NCBI GenBank assembly: GCA_937941555.1
Contig: CALDHJ010000495.1
Coordinates: 1 to 7,180, forward strand
DNA length: 7,180 nucleotides
Reading direction: 5' to 3'
Source: an uncultured Granulosicoccaceae bacterium
GTDB taxonomy: Bacteria > Pseudomonadota > Gammaproteobacteria > CALCKW01
Each line of letters opens with the position of its first letter. The first letter of the stretch is position 1. The notes under the pieces are model-generated. The model was not told the origin of the DNA. It worked only from the letters and a program-made list of their open reading frames with translations, and ran no database searches. A program made the position numbers and the translations under genes. Positions 1-6,277 of this stretch are shown here, in pieces.

Positions 1-1
1 G

Positions 2-1192
2 CGCCACCTCGACCTGAGTGGCAATCGCTTCTCGGGCGCAATTCCGGCCGCGCTGGAGACGCATGCGGGGCTTCTGGCTGGCGCAGCAACCGGCGACGCA
101 GCCGTGCTGCTCGATTGGAATCCGCTGAGCACCGGTGCGGACAGCATCGCGTGGCTGGACACCGTAGGCACAAACCCCGACACACTCGTCGGCCCGGTCA
201 CTGGCCTGCAGCTTGATGACGTGTCGGATCCCACACAATTGCGCTGGAAACCGCAGCCCTTTCCGCCCGGCACTGAAGGCTACTACCGCATCGAATCCGC
301 AGCCGGTGAGGAGATCGCAAGGACGACTGATTTGTCCGTTGGCCATGTCGCGCTTGATGCGAACCTCGAGGTCGACGCTACCGAGCTGCGCGTGGTGACC
401 GTGTTACCCGCTCACGATAGCAATCCGAACGCAGTCGAGGGTCCCGCGAGCAGCCCGCACGACACCGATCCGGTCCTCTGGACACCGGCGTCAGTCAGTC
501 ACCCGGTCAACCACGGTCCGTTCGAACAACCGGCGTGGGCTGTCGTCTCGGAATCGGTTCTGGTCACGATCACCGAGGTCGCCACCCCCGATCTCTTCAG
601 CGAGCAGCCCGACGTCTCGACCGACGGCACACTGCGATTCACGCCTGCAAGCCGCGTCGGCACGTCGCGCGTGGTCGCAACCGTTCGCGAAAACGGCGCG
701 ACCCGAACACTCGAATTTGACATCACCGTGGGCGAATCAGCGAACCGCGCACCGACATTTCGTCCAGGCGAAAACGTCACTGTCGATGCCCTGGGTTCGA
801 TGCAGGTGGTCGAGTGGGCTTCGGCGCTCGATGACGGAGACAACGGCACGCAGTCAATGCAATTCGTGCTCGACAACCCCTCCCCCGACTGGTTCGCTGT
901 TCAACCGGAACTCAGCGTGCCGTCGGGCACACTGCGCTTTCGCTTCAACCCGGGTCAGACTGGCTCGGTCACGCTGAGCGTGCGCCTGGAAGACAACGGT
1001 GGCACCGACAACGGCGGTGTGGACCGTTCACCGTCTCATGCACTGACACTGACCGCGAGCGAAGCTGGCCAGGGTGTTGGTGGCGCCGGTGTGGCATCCG
1101 ATGCAACCGGCACCGGCGGGGGCGCGGCGTTCGGCCTGCTCTGGCTCGGTGTCATGGCGCGCCGTCGGCGGCCTCGCCACCTGGGTCAGTAG
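2..1192 (+). CDS. Exported leucine-rich repeat / FN3-like / cadherin-like surface protein with GlyGly-CTERM tail (5' partial)
   Basis: The reading frame is open from the window edge, so the true start lies upstream; the GTG at 104 is only an internal codon. The first visible residues contain LDLSGNRFSGAIPAAL, a classic leucine-rich repeat of the LxLSxNxFSGxIP type, so more repeats probably lie upstream. Next (about nt 190-460) comes a fibronectin-III-like segment with YYRIESAAGEEIA and VVTVLPAH. Two cadherin/Ig-like modules follow: a short one with LFSEQPDVSTDGTLRF (about 585-730) and a fuller one from NRAPTF to the ALTLT strand (about 742-1053), rich in DNGG and DGD motifs that may bind calcium. 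The C-terminus has a Gly-rich stretch, a hydrophobic segment and four arginines. No catalytic domain is visible. The role is probably adhesion or surface structure (inference). The gene converges on slyX, with its TAG 4 nt past the slyX stop. Family is clear, exact function unknown. Confidence 0.85.
   Translation, partial: RHLDLSGNRFSGAIPAALETHAGLLAGAATGDAAVLLDWNPLSTGADSIAWLDTVGTNPDTLVGPVTGLQLDDVSDPTQLRWKPQPFPPGTEGYYRIESAAGEEIARTTDLSVGHVALDANLEVDATELRVVTVLPAHDSNPNAVEGPASSPHDTDPVLWTPASVSHPVNHGPFEQPAWAVVSESVLVTITEVATPDLFSEQPDVSTDGTLRFTPASRVGTSRVVATVRENGATRTLEFDITVGESANRAPTFRPGENVTVDALGSMQVVEWASALDDGDNGTQSMQFVLDNPSPDWFAVQPELSVPSGTLRFRFNPGQTGSVTLSVRLEDNGGTDNGGVDRSPSHALTLTASEAGQGVGGAGVASDATGTGGGAAFGLLWLGVMARRRRPRHLGQ
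1115..1171 (+). other. GlyGly-CTERM-like C-terminal sorting signal coding segment
   Basis: This segment encodes Gly-Gly-Gly, then a short hydrophobic stretch (AAFGLLWLGVMA), then RRRR, six residues before the end of the protein. The tripartite layout of glycines, transmembrane helix and Arg cluster at the extreme C-terminus is that of the GlyGly-CTERM signal. In that system the membrane protease rhombosortase cleaves near the glycines and the product usually leaves by type II secretion. Related tails (MYXO-CTERM, PEP-CTERM) are alternatives, but there is no PEP motif and no conserved Cys. No rhombosortase gene is in the window. Confidence 0.7.
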
Positions 1193-1407
1193 TGCGGTGG
1201 CGGTTCGTGCCCTGCTGTGGTCGCGCCACCCTGCCCCTCGGACACACTCTTGAGTCGCTGCGACATCAGTTTGAGCTGATCCTCGAGCCGAGTGATCGCC
1301 ATCGCCTGTTCGGCAATGGCCGTGTTCAACTCGTCGATAGTCTGATCCTGCCATGCCAAGCGGGACTCCAGCTCATCAACGCGCGCTTGCAGTGCATCTA
1401 CAGCCAT
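1186..1407 (-). CDS. slyX: SlyX family protein
   Basis: This 73-residue acidic protein is predicted to be mostly one long coiled coil. Residues 12-28 contain ELESRLAWQDQTIDELN, heptad spacing of Leu/Ile continues to about residue 54, and the chain ends in PPPHY, the hallmark of SlyX. Length matches the family (about 70-75 aa). The molecular role of SlyX is not established; the name comes from its neighbourhood with slyD in enterobacteria. The ATG is preceded by a strong Shine-Dalgarno. The gene starts 10 nt inside the response-regulator gene, so it is the last gene of the kinase-regulator operon and probably translationally coupled. Its stop overlaps the end of the convergent surface-protein gene. 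No slyD is visible, so this placement differs from the enterobacterial one. Confidence 0.93.
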   Translation of the reverse strand: MAVDALQARVDELESRLAWQDQTIDELNTAIAEQAMAITRLEDQLKLMSQRLKSVSEGQGGATTAGHEPPPHY

Positions 1408-2114
1408 GTCACCTCTCCGACAAACACATATCCACCACCGTAAATCGTCTTGATCTGCGTCGGGCTGCGCGGATCATCGTTGAGTTTCGTGCGCAACCTA
1501 GACACCCGCACGTCAATGGAACGGTCGTAGTTTTCAGACAGGCTCCCACCGATGTACTCCTGAATTTGCGCTCGACTCAAGAGCTGATTGGGCTTTTCGA
1601 GAAACAGCCGCAGCACCGAGGCCTCGGCCTGACTCAGTGTGACCAGATTGCCACCCGACCCACTCAATTCATAGGTTGACAAGTTCACCTCGAATTCACC
1701 AAAACGCGCGCGCTGTGCGTCGTCGGTTCGGTCTTCAGCATGGCGCGCTGCATCGCGTCGCAAAATCGCTCGCACCCGCGCTACGACTTCGGTGGGATCG
1801 AAGGGCTTGATCACGTAGTCGTCTGCACCGAGCTCCAGTCCGGCAATACGATCCTGCACCTGAGCCCGACCGGACACGATCAGAATGGCTGCCCGGCTGA
1901 CGCGGGAGATCGCATTGACCAGCGCCAGACCGTCCTGATCGGGCAAACCGAGGTCCACCACACACACTGTTGGCTCGGCACTTTTCAACCAACGCTGGAA
2001 ATCGCGGCCGTTGCTGAACACGGCAGTCGCCATTCCCGCATCTTCAAAGGCATCGGCAAGTAACCGACACACCGTCGGTTCATCGTCAACAATCGCGATC
2101 AGCGGCTGGGTCAC
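1398..2114 (-). CDS. OmpR/PhoB-family two-component response regulator
   Basis: This 238-residue protein has the standard two-domain layout. The receiver (about 5-118) has the acidic pair D10/D11, phospho-acceptor D54 (VVDLGLPDQDG), S81 in the switch position and K103 in VIKPFDP, so all phosphorylation residues are intact. A linker (120-137) leads to a winged-helix DNA-binding domain (about 138-233) with recognition helix DRSIDVRVSRLRTKL and wing KTIYGGGYVF. It should be a cytoplasmic transcription factor that binds direct-repeat DNA when phosphorylated. The start is GTG at 2114, overlapping the kinase stop as GTGA, with a weak GGGA upstream; coupling to kinase translation is likely. Its partner is presumably the adjacent hybrid kinase. 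Targets are not shown; the divergent acyl-CoA ligase operon is the obvious candidate (inference). Confidence 0.95.
   Translation of the reverse strand: MTQPLIAIVDDEPTVCRLLADAFEDAGMATAVFSNGRDFQRWLKSAEPTVCVVDLGLPDQDGLALVNAISRVSRAAILIVSGRAQVQDRIAGLELGADDYVIKPFDPTEVVARVRAILRRDAARHAEDRTDDAQRARFGEFEVNLSTYELSGSGGNLVTLSQAEASVLRLFLEKPNQLLSRAQIQEYIGGSLSENYDRSIDVRVSRLRTKLNDDPRSPTQIKTIYGGGYVFVGEVTWL
1412..1418 (-). promoter_or_regulatory. Ribosome binding site of slyX
   Basis: On the minus strand GGAGAGG lies 4 nt before the slyX ATG, inside the last codons of the response regulator gene. It is the clearest Shine-Dalgarno of the minus-strand operon and fixes the slyX start at 1407. Confidence 0.8.
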
Positions 2115-4090
2115 ACGGCGTCCCGGCGCATCGCGCGCCTGAGTTGATAGGAATCAAAAGGCTTGGACAACAACGGCCAGGCCTCCGAGGCACGCGCACA
2201 CAACGGGTGGTGTGGCGGCAGCGCCGACATGATACAGATCGCCGGTGCCGTGTCACCCTTGAGTGCACTGACCGTTTCCGCAAGCTCGAAACCGTTGTCG
2301 CCCTCTCCCAACTGCAAGTCCGTCACTATGGCTGCAATCGGGGCAATATCGAGCAGGCGAATCGCTTCATCAGCGCTCGCTGCTTCAAGCACCTGACAGC
2401 CGAGTTCGAGCAACTGGGCCCGGATTCCGGCGCGCAGGCCAGCATCGTCGTCGACCAGCAGCACAATACCGTCGACCGGTGAATCCCCGAGCGCCGGATC
2501 CGGCAGCCGTATACGCACCCGGGCACCGGTCGTCTGCCCCCCCTGTTCGGCATTCTCCAACACCACTCGGCCGCCCGAGAGGCTCGCAAAATCGAACACC
2601 ATGGACAGACCGAGACCCGATCCGAGGGTGGCGGCCTTGGTGGTATAGAACGGCTCGAGCGCATGCGCCAAGGCGGTATCGCTAAAGCCCGGCCCATTAT
2701 CATCGACACTGAATTCAACCCCGTTCTCGCGCGTGCGCCGCACGGCAAGCCGGATCAGGCCTGCGTTATTGGCCAGCACATCGCGCGAATTGAGGATCAG
2801 GTTGAGCAACGAATCGAGTAAGAAGCCCGGGTCAACGCGCGCCATCACCAAATCGCTTTCGATGTCGGTTTCAAGCGACACGGACGGGGGCAGAAGTGGC
2901 GCGACGAGTCGCGACAAGCGCGCAAACAGTTCCGGGATATTGACGATTTCGGGCACCAGGGTGCGCGGAGCAGCAATCCCGCTCAGGCGTTCGAGCAGTT
3001 CGCCACCGCGACGTGCCGCCTGGTGCATGTCGTCGAGCAGCGCGTGCGCCTCGTCAGGCAATTCAGGCAATCGCGTGAGTTGCCCCTGCGCGCCGAGGAT
3101 CACCGTCAGGAGGTTGGCAAAATCGTGGGCGAGTCCGCTGGTCAATTGCGCCGCCAGTTCGCGCCGTCGCGCTTGCGCCATCTCGGCGCGCGCCCGGGCC
3201 TCAGCGGTGACATCTGTCGTGAGCACGAACACCCCACTGACGTCCCCGTCGACGCCGGTATCGGGTGTGAAGGCGCAGCGAATGCGGTGAGCGCCCTCAT
3301 CGAGTGTGAATTCGAAGACACTGTCTTCGCCTTCGAGCGCGCGACACAGCCAGGGGTGAATGGCTGCGTAGGCCTCCGGCGCAAGCACCTCCGCGCAATA
3401 GGCGCCCACCACGTCGCGGTGCGGGGTCGCCCCCAATCCTGCAATGGTGTGCAGGCGGCGGTTGGAATAGGTGTAGCGCTCGTCACGGTCCACCCGCGCA
3501 ATGTGCGCCGGCATCATTTCTGTGGTCGCGCGAATGCGCGCCTCCGAGGCGGTGAGATCACGCTGTGCGATCTGCAGCGCGGATACCGTCGATTCAAGCT
3601 CGCGGTTGGCCCGAGCCAGCGCCTCGGACCGGTCGAGCAAAGCCTCGGACAATGATGCCGACCGCGATTTCAGCACTGTTTCGGTGTGCCGCACATCCGA
3701 TATGTCAGTGTAAACCGTGACCCACCCACCCTGCCTCAGCGGATGTCCTTCGACAGAGACGTGCCGGCCATCGGGCCGTTGACGTTCAAAATAGTGGGGC
3801 TCGAAGTTGCGCGCCTGAGCCTCACGCGCGTTGATGTAGTCATCGAGGTCGTCAATATCGCCGTATTCGCCGCGGTCGGCGAGAAATCGCAAGGTGTCAC
3901 CAAACCCCGCTCCCGGCTCACCAAAAGACGGCGGCAAGTTGAACATCTCGAGAAACCGGGAATTGCACACCACCAGACACAAATGCCGGTCGTAGATGCT
4001 GATCGCCTGTTTGATCAGGTCGAGGCCCGCCAGCGTGAAATCCAGCGTGCTCAACTCGGTGTCACCACGGGCGGGCGGGTCTTGAAACAT
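2111..4090 (-). CDS. Cytoplasmic PAS-PAS hybrid sensor histidine kinase with C-terminal receiver
   Basis: From the ATG at 4090 the protein has 659 residues and no transmembrane segment, so it senses an internal signal. Domains: a PAS-7-type PAS (about 16-136, IKQAISIYDRHLCLVVCN); a coiled-coil linker (137-190); a second PAS (about 191-297); a HisKA dimerisation domain with phospho-acceptor H322 in GLAHDFANLL; a HATPase with N434 (N box), DNGPG (464-468) and GSGLGLS (490-496); and a receiver (about 541-656) with D547/D548, phospho-acceptor D591 (IVTDLQLGE), S622 and K643. All catalytic residues are present. It overlaps the OmpR-type regulator gene by 4 nt. The start is uncertain: the frame stays open to a TTG at 4282 (723 aa), but the extra 64 residues are Ala/Gly/Pro-rich, carry no domain and would fill the divergent control region. 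The Shine-Dalgarno before 4090 is weak (GAG 10 nt upstream). The signal is unknown. Confidence 0.93.
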   Translation of the reverse strand: MFQDPPARGDTELSTLDFTLAGLDLIKQAISIYDRHLCLVVCNSRFLEMFNLPPSFGEPGAGFGDTLRFLADRGEYGDIDDLDDYINAREAQARNFEPHYFERQRPDGRHVSVEGHPLRQGGWVTVYTDISDVRHTETVLKSRSASLSEALLDRSEALARANRELESTVSALQIAQRDLTASEARIRATTEMMPAHIARVDRDERYTYSNRRLHTIAGLGATPHRDVVGAYCAEVLAPEAYAAIHPWLCRALEGEDSVFEFTLDEGAHRIRCAFTPDTGVDGDVSGVFVLTTDVTAEARARAEMAQARRRELAAQLTSGLAHDFANLLTVILGAQGQLTRLPELPDEAHALLDDMHQAARRGGELLERLSGIAAPRTLVPEIVNIPELFARLSRLVAPLLPPSVSLETDIESDLVMARVDPGFLLDSLLNLILNSRDVLANNAGLIRLAVRRTRENGVEFSVDDNGPGFSDTALAHALEPFYTTKAATLGSGLGLSMVFDFASLSGGRVVLENAEQGGQTTGARVRIRLPDPALGDSPVDGIVLLVDDDAGLRAGIRAQLLELGCQVLEAASADEAIRLLDIAPIAAIVTDLQLGEGDNGFELAETVSALKGDTAPAICIMSALPPHHPLCARASEAWPLLSKPFDSYQLRRAMRRDAV

Positions 4091-4104
4091 TTCGTTAGAA
4101 CTCA

Positions 4105-4120
4105 GCAAAACTCTCGCAAA
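4105..4120 (+). repeat. Two GCAAA direct repeats spaced 11 bp
   Basis: GCAAA occurs at 4105-4109 and 4116-4120, one helical turn apart, with CTC shortly before each copy. The second copy ends 10 bp before the TATAGT hexamer on the plus strand. OmpR/PhoB-type regulators typically bind direct repeats with about this period and spacing to the -10. Only 5 bp are identical, so chance is a real alternative. Confidence 0.3.
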
Positions 4121-4185
4121 CAAGAGGCGGTATAGTGCAGCTTCCACGTCGGGGACGACTTGTGGTGCAGCGCCTGTTTTGCCAG

Positions 4186-4196
4186 CATACCGTATG
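4186..4196. promoter_or_regulatory. Short perfect palindrome CATAC-C-GTATG, possible operator
   Basis: An 11-bp inverted repeat with 5-bp arms around one central base sits in the middle of the divergent region. Flanks GCCA and TGGC also pair if three bases are bulged. It may be an operator for a dimeric regulator. It is short enough to occur by chance, and no second copy was noticed. Confidence 0.25.
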
Positions 4197-4283
4197 GCAG
4201 CCGTGCCCCCTCCCGACGTTTGTGCATCCGTCTCGGCCGGTTCAGGCGCTCTCGATGAGCCCGGGTCCGCCGCGGCGACCAAC

Positions 4284-4288
4284 GGGAG
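4284..4288 (+). promoter_or_regulatory. Ribosome binding site of the acyl-CoA ligase gene
   Basis: GGGAG lies 9 nt before the TTG at 4298. An in-frame TAG at 4289-4291 closes the frame between this site and the start codon, so no earlier start is possible. Together these decide in favour of the TTG start. Confidence 0.75.
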
Positions 4289-4297
4289 TAGACCGGG

Positions 4298-6277
4298 TTG
4301 TCAAGCCAACAACGGGAAAGCGAATACGAAACGGTGCCGCAGTTGCTGGCCCGCAATGTCCACCGGTTCGGCGACAAGCCCGCTTACCGGATCAAGGAAC
4401 TGGGCATCTGGCAAAGCTGGACCTGGGCCGAATCTGCAGCCGAAATCGACAGCATGGCGCTGGGCCTGGTGGAACTCGGGCTCAATGTCGGTGACCACGT
4501 GGCGATCATTGGACGCAACCACCCGGTGCTCTATTGCGCGATGGTCGCCGTACAGTGCGCAGGCGGTGTGCCGGTCCCGCTCTACAAAGACAGCGTGGCC
4601 GAAGAGATGGCTTTCGTACTCGAGCATTGCAACGCCCGGTTCGCCTTCGCCGAAGACCAGGAACAGGTCGACAAAGTCATGGAGGTAGCCGATCAGCTGC
4701 CTGCACTCGAGTGCATGGTCTTTGTCGACCCACGCGGACTGCGCAAGTACGGACGCGACAAGCTGCGCGACTACCGCGATCTCCAGACCGCCGGCCGGGA
4801 CAACCGCGACACGGTGGCAGCAGAACTCGAAAATCGCCTCCAAGCGCAGAACGCCGACACCACCTGCGTCATGCTCTACACCTCCGGTACCACTGGCCGC
4901 CCCAAGGGCGTTGTGTTGTCGAACCGCAACGTGATCGAAGCGTCCAGGCTATCAGCCGAATTCGACGGCTTGCAGCAGAGCGACTCTGTGCTCGCCTACT
5001 TGCCGATGGCCTGGGTCGGCGACTTCGTGTTCTCGATCGGCCAGGCCTACTACACCGGCTTCTGTGTGAACTGCCCCGAGAGCGCAGACACCATGCAGGC
5101 TGATCTCCGCGAGATCGGCCCGAGCTACTTTTTTGCACCGCCGCGCTATTTCGAAGGCCTGTTGACCACCGTGCAGATCCGCATGGAGGACGCGAGCCGA
5201 TTCAAGCGCTGGTTGTTCAACCACTTCATGGACAACGCGCGCAAGGTCGGCCCGGCGCTGCTCGACGGCGAGTCGGTCGGGCTCTTTGACCGACTGACCT
5301 ACGCGCTCGGCAATGTGCTGGTGATCGGCCCGTTGAAGAACACGCTCGGCATGAGCCGAGTCCGCCTGGGCTATACCGCAGGCGAAGCCATCGGCCCCGA
5401 AATATTCGACTTCTACCGCGCACTCGGCATCAACCTGAAACAACTCTACGGCCAGACCGAGGCAACCGTGTTCGTTACGATGCAACCCGATGGCGAGGTC
5501 CGAGCCGACACGGTCGGGGTGCCGGCACCGGGCGTCGAGATCCGTATCGACGAGAACGACCACGTCTACTACCGCTCGCCGGGATCCTTTGTCGAGTACT
5601 ACAAAAACCCCGAGTCGACTGCCGACACCAAAGACAGCGACGGCTGGGTCGCGACGGGAGATGCCGGCTTCATCGAAGAAGAGAGCGGGCACCTGCGCAT
5701 CATCGACCGCGCCAAGGATGTCGGAAAGACGGCTTCCGGCGACCTGTTCGCGCCGAAATACGTCGAGAACAAACTGAAGTTCTACCCAGACATTCTCGAA
5801 GCCGTGGTGTTCGGTTCCGACCGCGAACACTGCACCGCCTTCATCAACATCGACCTCGCCGCCGTCGGCAACTGGGCCGAGCGCAACAACGTTGCCTACG
5901 CGTCTTATCAGGAGCTCGCCGGCCACCCCAAAGTGGCCGAAATCATTGCCGGCCATGTCGCCGCCGTGAACGGCTCGCTTGCGGACGACGATAGGCTTTC
6001 CGGATGTCAGATTCACCGCTTCCTGATCCTGCACAAGGAGCTTGACCCGGATGACGGCGAAATCACGCGTACCCGCAAGGTGCGCCGCCGCGTTGTCGAA
6101 GAACGCTATGACGTCTTGCTCACAGCACTCTACGACGACTCCGAAACCGTGCACGTGGAAACCGAAGTGACGTACGAGGACGGCCGCAAGGGCTCCATCT
6201 CGGCTGACATCACCCTTCACAACGCCGAGACGATCAGCGTCGAGTCACCCGCCGAAGACGTGGAGACTGCCGCATGA
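4298..6277 (+). CDS. AMP-forming long-chain-type acyl-CoA ligase
   Basis: This 659-residue adenylate-forming enzyme should activate a carboxylic acid with ATP to an acyl-AMP and transfer it to CoA. The P-loop TSGTTGRPKG is at 195-204, the A5 motif LYGQTE at 383-388, the ATP-ribose aspartate in TGD at 453-455, the hinge region IDRAKD at 468-473, and the likely C-terminal catalytic lysine is K594 in ITRTRKVRRR. The domain insert around 280-345 and the VENKL...INID region match the long-chain acyl-CoA synthetase group (COG1022, FadD15-like). A tail of about 45 residues after the catalytic domain carries VTYEDGRKG. No signal peptide or membrane segment is seen. Start is TTG at 4298 with a good Shine-Dalgarno. 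The gene overlaps livG by 4 nt. Association with a HAAT-type transporter suggests the substrate is imported by it; which acid (fatty, aromatic, terpenoid or other) cannot be told. Confidence 0.93.
   Translation: MSSQQRESEYETVPQLLARNVHRFGDKPAYRIKELGIWQSWTWAESAAEIDSMALGLVELGLNVGDHVAIIGRNHPVLYCAMVAVQCAGGVPVPLYKDSVAEEMAFVLEHCNARFAFAEDQEQVDKVMEVADQLPALECMVFVDPRGLRKYGRDKLRDYRDLQTAGRDNRDTVAAELENRLQAQNADTTCVMLYTSGTTGRPKGVVLSNRNVIEASRLSAEFDGLQQSDSVLAYLPMAWVGDFVFSIGQAYYTGFCVNCPESADTMQADLREIGPSYFFAPPRYFEGLLTTVQIRMEDASRFKRWLFNHFMDNARKVGPALLDGESVGLFDRLTYALGNVLVIGPLKNTLGMSRVRLGYTAGEAIGPEIFDFYRALGINLKQLYGQTEATVFVTMQPDGEVRADTVGVPAPGVEIRIDENDHVYYRSPGSFVEYYKNPESTADTKDSDGWVATGDAGFIEEESGHLRIIDRAKDVGKTASGDLFAPKYVENKLKFYPDILEAVVFGSDREHCTAFINIDLAAVGNWAERNNVAYASYQELAGHPKVAEIIAGHVAAVNGSLADDDRLSGCQIHRFLILHKELDPDDGEITRTRKVRRRVVEERYDVLLTALYDDSETVHVETEVTYEDGRKGSISADITLHNAETISVESPAEDVETAA
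6262..6265 (+). promoter_or_regulatory. Ribosome binding site of livG inside the ligase gene
   Basis: GGAG lies 8 nt before the ATG at 6274, in the last codons of the ligase gene. It supports this start over the internal ATG at 6367, whose upstream sequence is poorer, and so supports the roughly 31-residue N-terminal leader of the ATPase. Confidence 0.65.

Larger units (their letters stand above)
4091..4297. promoter_or_regulatory. Divergent control region between kinase operon and acyl-CoA ligase operon
   Basis: About 207 bp separates the two operons if the kinase starts at 4090. Promoters for both should lie here. GGTATAGT at 4129-4136 gives a TATAGT -10-like hexamer on the plus strand (5 of 6 matches) and TATACC on the minus strand (4 of 6). 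Neither has a recognisable -35 hexamer at 16-18 bp, which would fit activator-dependent promoters but is also expected of chance matches. Two GCAAA copies 11 bp apart lie at 4105-4120 and a small palindrome at 4186-4196. No terminator or riboswitch-like structure is evident. Promoter positions are tentative. Confidence 0.5.

Noticed and set aside
1084..1118. Inverted repeat CGCCGGTG / CACCGGCG with a 19-nt loop near the end of the surface-protein gene
   Set aside because: It lies in Gly-rich coding sequence, has a large loop and is not followed by a T-tract on either strand, so it is not a convincing terminator.
3023..3655. Plus-strand open frame of 210 codons inside the histidine kinase gene
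   Set aside because: It overlaps the PAS and HisKA coding region entirely and its product resembles no family; explained by codon bias of the kinase.
4170..4185. Minus-strand GG-N10-GC resembling a sigma-54 promoter (TGGCA...GCT)
   Set aside because: It lacks the TTGC part of the -12 element and the CG after TGGCA, and the regulator encoded here is OmpR-type, not a sigma-54 activator. Chance match is more likely.
4952..6220. Long open frame of 422 codons on the minus strand inside the ligase gene
   Set aside because: It is antisense to a gene with full catalytic motifs, and such frames are common in GC-rich coding DNA. Its translation shows no recognisable domain.
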